A stretch of 64,000 bases of DNA from Kiloniella laminariae. GTDB taxonomy: Bacteria; Pseudomonadota; Alphaproteobacteria; Kiloniellales; Kiloniellaceae. Positions 36,384 through 45,335 of this stretch are shown here, piece after piece. The number at the start of each line of letters is the position of its first letter. The first letter of the stretch is position 1. Under the pieces are notes generated by a model. The model had not been told where the DNA came from. It did no database searches and was given only the letters and a program-made list of their open reading frames with translations. A program made the position numbers and the translations under genes. The stretch spans positions 434,001 through 498,000 of the forward strand of contig NZ_JAPWGY010000003.1 of assembly GCF_027214005.1 (NCBI RefSeq), read 5' to 3'.

Positions 36384-37082
36384 ATGGAAGGCAATATTGT
36401 TCTCGTGGATGACGACCGCAATATTTTGACATCGGTCTCTATCGCACTTGAGGCGGAAGGTTTTAAGGTACGGACCTATACCGATGGCTCGGAAGCTTTG
36501 CGCGGCATGTCTTCCAGCCCTGCCGATCTGGCTGTGCTGGATATCAAGATGCCCCGTATGGATGGCATGGAGCTTTTGCGTCGCATCCGTGAAGGCAATC
36601 CGATCCCGGTGATTTTTCTCACCTCAAAGGATGACGAGATTGACGAGGTACTGGGATTGCGAATGGGCGCGGATGATTACATTACCAAACCCTTTTCCCA
36701 GCGCCTGCTGGTAGAGCGTATCCGGGCCTTGCTGCGGCGGGAAAAAGCCAAGCAGGATGCGAGCGAAGGAAAAGAAGGCGACAAACCGATCCAACGCGGA
36801 CATATGATGCTTGATGCATCCCGGCATCTCTGTACCTGGAAAGGCAAACATATCAACCTTACCGTGACCGAGTTTCTGATTTTGAAAGCCCTGGCGCAAC
36901 GCCCGGGACACGTCAAAAACCGGGATCAGCTGATGGATGCGGCCTATGGTGATGCGGTGTATGTCGATGATCGCACGATAGATAGTCACATCAAGCGGTT
37001 GCGTAAAAAATTCAAGGAAAGCGATGACGATTTTGGACAGATCGAAACCCTGTATGGTGTCGGTTATCGCTACCGTGACTGA
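36384..37082 (+). CDS. chvI: ChvI-type OmpR-family response regulator
   Basis: 232 residues from ATG 36384 ([18 protein letters not shown]), with GAGGA 7 nt upstream. The receiver domain (1-120) has acidic pocket VDDD, phospho-acceptor Asp53 ([11 protein letters not shown]), LTSKDDE and KPF. The C-terminal winged helix (about 135-232) has [31 protein letters not shown] and [14 protein letters not shown]...GVGYRY. It is the partner of ChvG, and the pair governs envelope, acid and host-interaction responses in many alphaproteobacteria. Confidence 0.93.
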   Translation: MEGNIVLVDDDRNILTSVSIALEAEGFKVRTYTDGSEALRGMSSSPADLAVLDIKMPRMDGMELLRRIREGNPIPVIFLTSKDDEIDEVLGLRMGADDYITKPFSQRLLVERIRALLRREKAKQDASEGKEGDKPIQRGHMMLDASRHLCTWKGKHINLTVTEFLILKALAQRPGHVKNRDQLMDAAYGDAVYVDDRTIDSHIKRLRKKFKESDDDFGQIETLYGVGYRYRD

Positions 37083-37153
37083 GCATTTTTTGTCACATCT
37101 CCAGACTTGCAAAGCCAACTGTTTGTGGCTCCATTCTGCAGTGGGAGAAACGG

Positions 37154-37654
37154 GTGAAATCTGACAGGATATTTCTGGAGAAGTTGCTCTTTATCCTGGC
37201 CATGTCTCTGGTGGTTTTTGGTTTGATACGGCTGTTTTCTCCAGTTGGAGAGCCTTTGCAAAATCAGGGAGTGTCAGTCGTGGGGGCTTCGTCATTGGCA
37301 GTGGCTCGGGGGCCCGAGTTGCCTGCCTATGATATTATCCTTTTTAATGATGCAGGGCAGGAGGGAGGCCTTCTTGACCGCTCACTGTCCGGTCTTCAGC
37401 AAGAAGCTCTCCGTTTAGGATTACATCAGAACGGTATTGAAACTGCCTGTGATCTGCAGGGAAAACGCCCTGACAAGGTACTCTGGGGGCAACTTGCAGG
37501 GCTGGAGCATCCCGATAGCCTGTCAGTCTATGTTGCGGAAAAACTGATTTATCTGGGAAATTATCTCGAGGCCTGGAAAATCCAGGCACAGGGCGGAACT
37601 GTGAACTGCTATGTCCTGGATGAGGCAACAACCCGGTTGTTGGCGGAACTGTAA
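37154..37654 (+). CDS. Uncharacterised membrane-anchored protein between chvI and chvG
   Basis: 166 residues from GTG 37154, with GGGAG upstream. One N-terminal membrane helix (about 9-29: EKLLFILAMSLVVFGLIRLF) is followed by a 135-residue soluble part, probably periplasmic. It contains YDIILFNDAGQEGGLLDRSL, two cysteines (Cys98 in ETACDLQGKRP and one in GTVNCYVLDEATT) and AEKLIYLGNYLEAW. I do not recognise a family. Placement between a response regulator and its sensor kinase suggests an accessory regulator of ChvG, which is inference. It is not part of the usual chvI-chvG layout as I know it. Confidence 0.75.
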   Translation: MKSDRIFLEKLLFILAMSLVVFGLIRLFSPVGEPLQNQGVSVVGASSLAVARGPELPAYDIILFNDAGQEGGLLDRSLSGLQQEALRLGLHQNGIETACDLQGKRPDKVLWGQLAGLEHPDSLSVYVAEKLIYLGNYLEAWKIQAQGGTVNCYVLDEATTRLLAEL

Positions 37655-37696
37655 AAAGTATAAATTTAAAAGGTGAACGTGTGATGGTCGGGGGCA

Positions 37697-39355
37697 GTGG
37701 TGGCAGATCAAAGCCATAAACAGCAGGTAGAGATTGCCCAGGCGGTAAAGAAACACCGCAAGGGGCGCAAGCGTGGCTGGCGATCTTCCCTGACACGGAA
37801 GATCCTGCTGATTAACTCACTTGTTCTGTTAATCCCGGTCGTCGGTTTGATGCACCTGGAACAATATCGTCTCAGCCTGATTGCCTCGGAACTGGATGCG
37901 CTCTCGATTCAGGGACGGGCCTTTTCGCTTAGTCTGGGGTCGACGGCGGTTGTCGCCAGCAAGGTCGGAGACGAAAAGCTGGTCCCCGAGCTGACTAGGA
38001 GTCTGATGCGGGGCATGCTGAACGATATTGGGGTGCGCGCCAGAATTTTTGCAACAAGCGGTGAGATGCTGGCGGACAGCCTTTATCTGGCGGGCGTTGG
38101 TGGCCCGGTGGAGATTGGCGAATTACCCCCCCCGGGCGGCATGAGTCTGGATGATAAGATCATCGAATATTATGAAAAAATCATCACCTGGTTACCTGGC
38201 CGAGATGACTGGCCGCTCTATCGTGAATCCCAAAGACAGAGCGCTGAGGATTACAAGGAAGTCCTGATAGCCATGAAAGGGGAGCCCGCAGGAATGGTCA
38301 GGGCAGATACCTCTGGGCGATTGGTCTTGTCCATGGCGGTGCCGATCCAGCGCTATCGACAGGTACTGGGAACGCTGATGCTGTCGAAAGATGCGCAGGT
38401 TGTGACTGAGGCTGTGCAGGCCAGAAGGCGGGATATTCTGGCTGTCTGCGGAATTGCACTGGGAGTTACTGTCATGTTGTCACTCTATCTGGCCGGAACG
38501 ATCGGGCGTCCGTTACGTCGGCTGGCAGATGCGGCTGACTTTGTCCGGTATGGCAAGGGGCGGCAATACGAGATTCCGGATTTTACCCGTCGCCGGGATG
38601 AAATCGGAGATCTTTCCGGCGCTCTTCGTGCGATGACGGAGGCGCTCTGGGCCCGCATGGATGCCATCGAGGGATTTGCTGCGGATGTTGCTCATGAAAT
38701 CAAAAACCCCCTGACGTCTCTCAGGTCTGCTGTCGAGACGGTGGCGCGGGTTTCAGACCCGGAGCAACAAAAGCGCCTTATGGCAATTATTCTGGATGAT
38801 GTGCAGAGACTGGATCGTCTGATCAGCGATATTTCGGATGCTTCGCGCCTGGATGCCGAACTGTCACGGGCGAATATGGAAGATGTCGATGTGCGTAAGC
38901 TGCTGGAAACCCTGGTGGAAATACAGCGGGTTGGTCTGGATGGCAAAGAGGGGCCAACCTTTGAGTTGCGGCTGGATGAGGACGCGGATCTTTGTGTCCC
39001 GGGACTTGAAGGGCGCTTGGGGCAGGTTTTACGCAATCTGATGAGTAATGCTCAAACCTTTAGCCCAACAGACGGGAAAATCACCCTGATTGCCAGAAGA
39101 GAAGAGAACGAGGTGATGATCACGGTAGAAGATGAGGGTCCGGGGATTATTCCCGGGAAACTGGAAGCCATTTTCGACCGTTTTTATACCGAACGCCCCG
39201 AAGGGGAGAAGTTTGGTACCCATTCTGGTCTTGGCCTGAGTATCTCGAAGCAGATTATTGAAGCCCACAATGGTACAATAACAGCGGAAAACCGGGAGGG
39301 TGCAGGTGGCAAGATCCGTGGAGCCCGTTTTATCATTACCCTGCCAGTGGGATAG
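37697..39355 (+). CDS. chvG: ChvG-type sensor histidine kinase
   Basis: 552 residues from GTG 37697 (a second GTG follows at once). A basic N-tail precedes TM1 (about 34-50: ILLINSLVLLIPVVGLM). The periplasmic sensor domain runs to about 245 and TM2 is at about 248-270 (LAVCGIALGVTVMLSLYLAGTI). HAMP is followed by the DHp helix with FAADVAHEIKNPLTSL, phospho-acceptor His333. The HATPase has N-box NLMSNAQTFSP, DEGPGI and HSGLGLSISKQII. It ends 3 bp before hprK, so it is cotranscribed with the phosphotransfer genes. Confidence 0.93.
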   Translation: MVADQSHKQQVEIAQAVKKHRKGRKRGWRSSLTRKILLINSLVLLIPVVGLMHLEQYRLSLIASELDALSIQGRAFSLSLGSTAVVASKVGDEKLVPELTRSLMRGMLNDIGVRARIFATSGEMLADSLYLAGVGGPVEIGELPPPGGMSLDDKIIEYYEKIITWLPGRDDWPLYRESQRQSAEDYKEVLIAMKGEPAGMVRADTSGRLVLSMAVPIQRYRQVLGTLMLSKDAQVVTEAVQARRRDILAVCGIALGVTVMLSLYLAGTIGRPLRRLADAADFVRYGKGRQYEIPDFTRRRDEIGDLSGALRAMTEALWARMDAIEGFAADVAHEIKNPLTSLRSAVETVARVSDPEQQKRLMAIILDDVQRLDRLISDISDASRLDAELSRANMEDVDVRKLLETLVEIQRVGLDGKEGPTFELRLDEDADLCVPGLEGRLGQVLRNLMSNAQTFSPTDGKITLIARREENEVMITVEDEGPGIIPGKLEAIFDRFYTERPEGEKFGTHSGLGLSISKQIIEAHNGTITAENREGAGGKIRGARFIITLPVG

Positions 39356-39358
39356 GAT

Positions 39359-39823
39359 ATGGCCCCTCAGCAGTTGATTCACGCAACCTGTCTGGCGTTT
39401 GAAGCGGTGGGTGATGTTGCCGGACAAAAGATCGGAGTCTTGTTGTGTGGCCCTTCGGGCAGCGGCAAATCAGATCTGGCGCTTCGGGCATTGCATGAAG
39501 GTTGTGCCATGCTGGTTTCAGATGACCAGACATCGCTGCTTGTCAGGGATGAGCAGCTACTCGCCAGTCCTCCGCTGACTATTGCCGGGCGCCTTGAAGT
39601 CCGGGGTCTCGGGCTGGTTTCTTTTCCTTTTTGCAAGGAAATCCCTGTTAAGCTTGTCGTGGATCTGGTCCCTCAGGGCGGAGTTGAGCGTCTGCCCGAA
39701 CCGGCGTGGATCGATATTCTGGGTATTTCTCTGCCGAAGATGTCGCTCTATAGCTTTGAAGCTTCGGCCCTTGCCAAGCTGGTACTTGCCATGACCCGAC
39801 CCGACAGTGATATAGATAGGTAA
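39359..39823 (+). CDS. hprK: HPr kinase/phosphorylase, short alphaproteobacterial form
   Basis: 154 residues, corresponding only to the C-terminal catalytic domain of the Gram-positive enzyme (about 310 residues). This truncation is normal in alphaproteobacteria. Walker A is CGPSGSGKSDLALRAL with Lys37. The HPrK signature follows as RGLGLVSFP, then LVVDLVP. It phosphorylates HPr on the regulatory serine and links carbon or phosphorylation state to neighbouring regulators. ATG 39359 follows the chvG stop by 3 bp. Confidence 0.93.
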   Translation: MAPQQLIHATCLAFEAVGDVAGQKIGVLLCGPSGSGKSDLALRALHEGCAMLVSDDQTSLLVRDEQLLASPPLTIAGRLEVRGLGLVSFPFCKEIPVKLVVDLVPQGGVERLPEPAWIDILGISLPKMSLYSFEASALAKLVLAMTRPDSDIDR

Positions 39824-39866
39824 CTATTTGTTCTTTTAGATGATTATCAAAACAGGATTCTCTGTC

Positions 39867-40766
39867 ATGCCGGATAACAAGAGTGCGCAGACAAAAGATC
39901 CCCTTCGTGTTGTTCTGGTAACGGGGCTTTCAGGAGCGGGCCGTTCAACAGCAATGAAGGTTCTGGAAGATCACGGATTTGAAGCGATTGATAACCTGCC
40001 TCTGGATTTGCTGGATGTTGTGATCGGGGATAAACGCCGTCAGCGCCCGCTTGCTGTCGGCATTGATATCCGTTCCCGCAACTTTTCTGCCAGCCCGCTT
40101 TTGCAACATATCGAAAAACTGCACAGTGATACGGAACTGGATGTTTCTCTGGTTTTCCTTGATTGTTCGGTCGATGTGCTGGAACGCCGTTTCAAGGAAA
40201 CCCGCCGACGTCATCCTCTTTCGGCGGACCGCCCCCTGAAAGATGGTATTCTGGCTGAACGCCGGCTGGTTGCACCGCTTCAGGCCCGGGCCAACTATGT
40301 GATTGACAGTTCGGACACCACCACAGCTGATTTCCGCCAAAATCTAACGGCCCTTCTGGGGCTGGAAGAAAGCGGAATCATGACCATCCAGGTGATGTCT
40401 TTTTCCTATCGTTTCGGGGTGCCCCGTGAAGCTGATCTGATGTTTGATGTCAGATTCCTGCGTAATCCTCACTATGACCCTGATTTGCGCCGGTTGACCG
40501 GGCGCGATAAGGCTGTTGCGGATTATGTTCGGGAAGATCCTGACTACACGGAATTTGCCGACAGCCTCAAGAAACTGCTCCTGCCGCTGTTGCCGCGGTA
40601 TCAACAGGAAGGCAAAAACTATCTGACCATTGCCATTGGCTGTACCGGTGGCCGACATCGGTCCGTTGCGTTGACGGAGTGGCTGGGTCGACATCTGGGT
40701 AAGATATGGTCACAGGTTATTATTACCCATCGCGACATTGATCGTGAGCCTGACCGTTATCGCTGA
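39867..40766 (+). CDS. rapZ: RNase adapter protein RapZ
   Basis: 299 residues from ATG 39867 (MPDNKSAQTKDPLRVVLVTG), with AGGA 9 nt upstream; ATG 39840 is an alternative without a site. P-loop GLSGAGRST, ALxxLED-like LEDHGFEAIDNLP, DCSVDVLERRFKETRRRHPL, and C-terminal CTGGRHRSV ligand pocket. In enterobacteria RapZ targets small RNA GlmZ to RNase E and so controls glucosamine-6-phosphate synthesis. Position between hprK and PTS genes is conserved. Confidence 0.95.
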   Translation: MPDNKSAQTKDPLRVVLVTGLSGAGRSTAMKVLEDHGFEAIDNLPLDLLDVVIGDKRRQRPLAVGIDIRSRNFSASPLLQHIEKLHSDTELDVSLVFLDCSVDVLERRFKETRRRHPLSADRPLKDGILAERRLVAPLQARANYVIDSSDTTTADFRQNLTALLGLEESGIMTIQVMSFSYRFGVPREADLMFDVRFLRNPHYDPDLRRLTGRDKAVADYVREDPDYTEFADSLKKLLLPLLPRYQQEGKNYLTIAIGCTGGRHRSVALTEWLGRHLGKIWSQVIITHRDIDREPDRYR

Positions 40767-40921
40767 GGCCTGACAAACAGAGAAAGCGCCGCAGCTTGGG
40801 GAGTTTTCCTTGAGCCGGGATGCGGTCTTATTGAGTTGACCCTAGGCTTTATCTTGTACGATGACCGGGAAAGCTGCTAGTTTTCCGAAATAAAGGGAAA
40901 GCGCCTGAGGAAAGGGAAGGC

Positions 40922-41326
40922 ATGATAGGGATGGTTTTGGTTACTCATGGTAACCTGGCGATCGAATTCGTGGCGGCATTACAACATGTCGTGGGCGAAC
41001 AGAGCCATATTGCGACGGTCTGTATCGGACCAGATGATGATATGGAGCAACGCCGCAAGGATATCCTCAGTTCGGTCAAGCAAGTGGATGATGGTCAGGG
41101 TGTTGTGATCCTGACGGACATGTTCGGGGGCACACCATCTAATCTGGCGATCTCGGTGATGGATCAGGCCAATGTTGAGGTGGTTGCCGGTGTGAACCTG
41201 CCACTGCTGATCAAGCTGGCCGGATTGCGTGAGTGTAAAAAAATGAAGGCCGCAGTTCTGGAAGCTCAGGAAGCGGGACGGAAATATATTCACGTCGCTT
41301 CAGAGCTTCTGGGAGACAAGGCCTAG
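40922..41326 (+). CDS. PTS system mannose-type EIIA protein
   Basis: 134 residues. MIGMVLVTHGNLAIEF has the phosphorylated His9. ILTDMFGGTPSNLAI and NLPLLIKL match the ManX EIIA domain. No EIIB, EIIC or EIID is nearby, so it probably works as the phosphate acceptor of a regulatory relay (EI-HPr-EIIA), as in other alphaproteobacteria. 155 bp separates it from rapZ; a TTGACC at 40836 could belong to a local promoter. Confidence 0.93.
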   Translation: MIGMVLVTHGNLAIEFVAALQHVVGEQSHIATVCIGPDDDMEQRRKDILSSVKQVDDGQGVVILTDMFGGTPSNLAISVMDQANVEVVAGVNLPLLIKLAGLRECKKMKAAVLEAQEAGRKYIHVASELLGDKA

Positions 41327-41375
41327 GCCTCGGTTACCGGAAGGTAAAGCTGGATATTGCGGCGGGGGGACAAGA

Positions 41376-41642
41376 GTGCTGACGCGGAAAGTTACCATTC
41401 TCAATAAACGAGGGCTGCATGCCCGGGCTTCGGCCAAATTTGTCAAACTGGCAGAAAGCTTTGAGGCGGATGTTACGGTTCGTAAAGATGATACGGCTGT
41501 TTCCGGTTGCTCTATTATGGGGTTGATGATGCTGGCGGCTGCGCCGGGGTGTGAAATCGAATTGACGGCAGCGGGGCCTTCAGCCGAGAGCGCCATGGCA
41601 GCTTTGATCGAACTGGTGGCCAACAAGTTTGATGAGGATTAA
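41376..41642 (+). CDS. Phosphocarrier protein HPr
   Basis: 88 residues from GTG 41376, preceded by a GGGGGGA ribosome binding site. Active His15 is in NKRGLHARASAKFV and regulatory Ser46 in SGCSIMGLMMLAAAPG, so it can be phosphorylated by EI on His and by HprK on Ser. It relays phosphate between EI and the mannose-type EIIA. Confidence 0.95.
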   Translation: MLTRKVTILNKRGLHARASAKFVKLAESFEADVTVRKDDTAVSGCSIMGLMMLAAAPGCEIELTAAGPSAESAMAALIELVANKFDED

Positions 41643-41718
41643 ATCCGACAGGATAACTGTCCGGCAATATCAGTTTGGGCGAAGCGTTTTTATAGAGGCA
41701 AGAAGTTAGGGAAGCGAC

Positions 41719-43485
41719 GTGAAAGAGAATCAGGGCGAAAGGATTTTTGAAGGTCTCGCTGTTTCTCCAGGCGTGGTCATTGGGCCTGCCTACGTCAGTG
41801 AAGCCAGCGATATCCAGATCCAGGAATACAGGATTCCGACGGCAAAAATTCCGTCTGAACTGATCCGTTTTGCCGAGGCGGTAGAACGGGCGCTTGATCA
41901 GGTTTCCAAGCTGCAGGGCCAGGCCCTGGATTTCCATGGTACGGCAGCAGAAGAGCTCGGCTACCTGCTTGATGCCCATGTCCAGATGCTCAAAAGCAGC
42001 AGTTTGATCGGGGGAATCAAGGCCCGGATTCAGACAGGGCAGAAAAACGCTGAAGCTGCTGTGATGGCTGAGGTAGGGCAGATCGCCCGAAAATTCACCT
42101 CGATCAAGGATCCCTATCTGCGGACAAAAGCCCATGAAGTCCGGGAAGTGGGACACCGTATTGTCCGGAATCTGAGCAAGATAGAAACCGACTCTTATTC
42201 CGGTCTCAACGAAAATTCGGTGATTCTGGCTGAAGAAATTACCCCTGCCGATACTGCCATGATGGATCCAGCATGGATCGGGGGCTTTGCAACGGTGCTT
42301 GGTGGACCAGAAGGTCATACCGCGATTATGGCACGGTCTCTTGGTCTTCCTGCAGTCCTCGGGGTACCTGGACTTTTGGCCGGGATTGAAAGCGGCCAGA
42401 CAATTATTGTTGATGGCACCAACGGTCTTGTTTTTGTTAATCCGACCGAGGCGCGGATCAAGGATTACAAACGCCGACAAAAGGATATCGAACGCGAAGT
42501 CCGCTCTCTTGCCCGCCTGCGCGATGTTCCTGCGGTTACGAAGGATGATCACCGGGTTGCTCTGCAGGCAAACGTGGAACTGCCAAGAGAGACCGGGCAG
42601 GCCGTAGCCAATGGTGCTGAAGGTGTCGGGCTGTTGCGTACTGAATTTCTGTTCATGAACCGGGACGAGCTGCCGACAGAGCAGGAACAGTATGAGGCAC
42701 TTGCTGAAATCATTGATGGTATGTCGGGGCGTCCGGTGACGGTCCGCACCCTTGATGCAGGGGGGGAAAAGCTAGTTTCCGCTTTGGGAACTGCCCCAAG
42801 TGAATCGCTGAACCCGGCTCTGGGATTAAGGGCGATCCGGTTATCGTTAAAACACCGGGATCTGCTCGAGACGCAGTTGAGGGCTATCTTGCGCGCCAGT
42901 GCACATGGGCCCTTACGGATTTTGTTGCCGATGGTGACGCACCCGGGGGAGGTGCGTGAGGTTCGCCGCTGTATGATGGAAGTGGCCGAGGAGCTCAAAC
43001 AGCGCGATATCAGGATTGCAGATCCTCTCCCCCCTCTCGGAATTATGATCGAAGTGCCAGGGGCTGCACTGCTTGCTGACGGACTGGCTAAAGTTGCCGA
43101 TTTTTTTGCCATCGGCACCAATGATCTGACCATGTATACACTGGCGATTGACCGGGCAGAGGAACAGGTGGCGTACCTTTATAATCCCCTGCATCCCGCG
43201 GTTCTGAAGCTGATTTCCCTGACCGTGGAGGCGGCACGACGGGCGCATATTCCTGTATCGGTTTGTGGTGAGGTTGCTGGGGACGTTAATTTTGTGCCGC
43301 TGCTACTTGGGTTGGGGGTCCGCGATCTTTCCATGAGTTCCAATGCCTTGCCCCGTGTGAAGAACCGTATTTTACAACTGGATATGGCCGAAGCTGTTCG
43401 CCGCGCAGAAACCATCATGACCCAGCATGATCCGGGCCGTATCGCGATGCTTCTCCAGGATTACAACGAACGTTTCACCAGCTGA
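41719..43485 (+). CDS. Phosphoenolpyruvate--protein phosphotransferase (EI)
   Basis: 588 residues from GTG 41719. It uses PEP to phosphorylate itself on His200 (GGPEGHTAIMARSLGLPAVLG) and then HPr. The N-terminal HPr-binding domain starts with FEGLAVSPGVVIGPAY. The C-terminal PEP barrel has GVGLLRTEFLFM, LDAGGEKLV, FFAIGTNDLTMY and PVSVCGEVAGD with the catalytic Cys. There is no N-terminal GAF domain, so it is a ptsI-like rather than ptsP-like form. It closes the chvI-to-EI run. Confidence 0.95.
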   Translation: MKENQGERIFEGLAVSPGVVIGPAYVSEASDIQIQEYRIPTAKIPSELIRFAEAVERALDQVSKLQGQALDFHGTAAEELGYLLDAHVQMLKSSSLIGGIKARIQTGQKNAEAAVMAEVGQIARKFTSIKDPYLRTKAHEVREVGHRIVRNLSKIETDSYSGLNENSVILAEEITPADTAMMDPAWIGGFATVLGGPEGHTAIMARSLGLPAVLGVPGLLAGIESGQTIIVDGTNGLVFVNPTEARIKDYKRRQKDIEREVRSLARLRDVPAVTKDDHRVALQANVELPRETGQAVANGAEGVGLLRTEFLFMNRDELPTEQEQYEALAEIIDGMSGRPVTVRTLDAGGEKLVSALGTAPSESLNPALGLRAIRLSLKHRDLLETQLRAILRASAHGPLRILLPMVTHPGEVREVRRCMMEVAEELKQRDIRIADPLPPLGIMIEVPGAALLADGLAKVADFFAIGTNDLTMYTLAIDRAEEQVAYLYNPLHPAVLKLISLTVEAARRAHIPVSVCGEVAGDVNFVPLLLGLGVRDLSMSSNALPRVKNRILQLDMAEAVRRAETIMTQHDPGRIAMLLQDYNERFTS

Positions 43486-43502
43486 TTGCCTAACCCTGTT
43501 GC

Positions 43503-44183
43503 CTAGATATCATCAGGTGTGAGGGGAATTCTCATGAAGACACCAAATTCTTCGGTGAAGTTGCAGCTGACCCGGGCATGAACGGCACCTTGTTTGTCGT
43601 AGAAGCGTGACCTTGGCGAAAGCGGTGTGATGGCTTCATGCCAGATTCCCGGATGAATACAAATTCCAGCACTGCCGTCACAATAAAAGGCGACCCAGTC
43701 TTCGGGTTGCATGTCATCTCCGGTTTTGGCCAGGGCTGTGACAAAGGGGCGGTTGTCCAGCGGATAAAACAGCTGGGCACCGTCGGGATGGTAATTGGCG
43801 TGCCAGATCAGGAGCTGGTCGCGTTTTGAGTCCGGATTGTTTCTCCTGGCCTTTGCCGGCAGCTCGGACCAGCCAAGAATATAACGGTCCTTGACGGCCA
43901 TGTTTTCTCCGAGCAGGAAATCTCCTTCCCACCAGAACTCGAAAATACCTTCGAGATGCCCGGCTTCATCCCCGGTTCCCTCGTCTATGGAACGCCATCC
44001 CTGGGCCGGCCAACGAACAATTTCGACTGGGTGGGTCATGTAATCGGTGACAAGTGTACCAAATCCCTCGAGGCTTTCCGGGGTTGCTCTGACCAGGGGG
44101 ATGTCGAACAGCGGTAACTCGCCCGGTACAGGCGGCGCCATGTAATCGAAGCCCTTTTTTCGATCTGGATATTTTGTCGCCAT
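43503..44183 (-). CDS. Ureidoglycolate lyase-like cupin protein
   Basis: 226 residues from ATG 44183 (MATKYPDRKKGFDYMAP), with AAAGG upstream; the frame extends 24 codons further without support. LVRATPESLEGFGTLV near the N-terminus and the later LFYPLDNRPFVTALAK, GICIHPGIWHEAITPL resemble the ureidoglycolate lyase family (AllA), with a cupin-like His pair. No allantoin pathway gene is near, so its substrate may differ. Divergent LysR gene at 142 bp is the likely regulator. Confidence 0.68.
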   Translation of the reverse strand: MATKYPDRKKGFDYMAPPVPGELPLFDIPLVRATPESLEGFGTLVTDYMTHPVEIVRWPAQGWRSIDEGTGDEAGHLEGIFEFWWEGDFLLGENMAVKDRYILGWSELPAKARRNNPDSKRDQLLIWHANYHPDGAQLFYPLDNRPFVTALAKTGDDMQPEDWVAFYCDGSAGICIHPGIWHEAITPLSPRSRFYDKQGAVHARVSCNFTEEFGVFMRIPLTPDDI

Positions 44184-44325
44184 GTGATGGTACCTTTGTT
44201 TCCTGATGAAGCGTTTGGCCGTGATATTGCAGCTTGCAAAGGCAGGGGCGGACAATCAAATTAAATAATCTGTATTATAAATTTAAATTTTTTTAATCTC
44301 TGTGGTTTTTGGGGGTAAAATCGGC

Positions 44326-45198
44326 ATGCGACACAGTCAGCTTCGGGCGTTTGATGCTGTGGCAAGGGAGGGCAGCTTTTCCCGCGCGGCCCAGCTTTTA
44401 AAACTGACCCCACCTGCGGTAACGATTCAGGTGCGCAGCCTTGAAGAAACCTATGGCTTGACCCTGTTTCACCGCAGTGGTGGACAGGCTTTGCTGACAG
44501 AAGACGGGCAGCAGCTGTTTAACAAGACCCGGCAGTTTTTTCTGGAGGAAGAGAAAATCCAGGAGCATCTTTCTGCCTCCTCTGCTCTGGAGAGGGGGCA
44601 TTTAAAGATTGCAGCGGACGGCCCCCATGTTGCCTTGCCCCTGATCGCTGCCTTCCGGGAACGTTATCCAGGGGTGACACTTTCTGTCAGCCTTGGGAAT
44701 GCCGAGTCCGTCCGGCAGGACATTCTCGCCCAAAGAGGTGATGTCGGCATCACGGCGAACTGTGCTGGAGACGACCGTCTGATTCTTGATAACCTGTCCC
44801 TTCAGTCGATGGTTGCTCTGGTTCCTGCCGAACATTCCCTCGCAAAAAGCAAGCGGATCGGGCTTGCTGAACTGATGGCCGAACAATTGATTTTGCGGGA
44901 ACGTGGGTCCAATACGCGCAGAGTTCTGGATCTTGCTGTGAAACAACAGGGGCTTGCCTATGAAGAGATGCTTGAACTGGGCAGCCGGGAGGCCGTCCGC
45001 GAGGCTGTGGCGGTGGGGCTGGGGATCGGATTTCTTTTTGAACATGAGGTCTGGGGAGACAATCGAACCCATGCATTGCTCATTGATGAGTTACGTGACA
45101 GCAACAGGGATATGGTTATCTGTTTGAAAAGCCAGATCAAGCGGCGTTCGGTGGAAGCTTTTGTCTCGCTGGCCCGAGAAACAGCGGGAGCCAGTTAA
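44326..45198 (+). CDS. LysR-family transcriptional regulator
   Basis: 290 residues from ATG 44326, with GGGGG upstream. The HTH (1-60: [41 protein letters not shown]) is followed by a substrate-binding domain (about 90-290) with [16 protein letters not shown] and [20 protein letters not shown]. It is divergent from the ureidoglycolate-lyase-like gene, the classical placement for a LysR regulator and its target. The coinducer is unknown. Confidence 0.9.
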   Translation: MRHSQLRAFDAVAREGSFSRAAQLLKLTPPAVTIQVRSLEETYGLTLFHRSGGQALLTEDGQQLFNKTRQFFLEEEKIQEHLSASSALERGHLKIAADGPHVALPLIAAFRERYPGVTLSVSLGNAESVRQDILAQRGDVGITANCAGDDRLILDNLSLQSMVALVPAEHSLAKSKRIGLAELMAEQLILRERGSNTRRVLDLAVKQQGLAYEEMLELGSREAVREAVAVGLGIGFLFEHEVWGDNRTHALLIDELRDSNRDMVICLKSQIKRRSVEAFVSLARETAGAS

Positions 45199-45285
45199 CC
45201 AGCGCAAGAGCCGCCCGAATAGGTGGCGGTGGCAAAACGGGTTGCCATTTACCCCCAAGGCTGTTATCTATTTTGCCAAATTACA

Positions 45286-45305
45286 ACATAAAGAATTCTT
45301 TATGT
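45286..45305. promoter_or_regulatory. Perfect 20-bp palindrome upstream of ahcY
   Basis: ACATAAAGAATTCTTTATGT is its own reverse complement over all 20 bases and ends 30 bp before the ahcY start. Such ATAAAGA/TCTTTAT sites recall operators of ArsR-type regulators of S-adenosylmethionine metabolism (SahR/SamR) as I remember them; I could not check this. A TGGCAA/TTGCCA hairpin (45230-45247) lies just upstream. Confidence 0.65.
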
Positions 45306-45335
45306 AGAGATATTTTCTTTGATGAGAGTGATAGA

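Noticed and set aside
40836-40862. Promoter-like TTGACC ... TACGAT upstream of the EIIA gene
   Set aside because: Spacing is 15 bp rather than about 17, so it is mentioned only in the gene entry.
41515-42552. 345-codon open frame on the minus strand inside the EI gene
   Set aside because: Shadow of the EI coding sequence; its translation is low-complexity and matches no family.
45199-45335. SAM-II or SAH riboswitch upstream of ahcY
   Set aside because: Only a short TGGCAA/TTGCCA hairpin and a palindrome are visible; conserved aptamer blocks of either class were not found.
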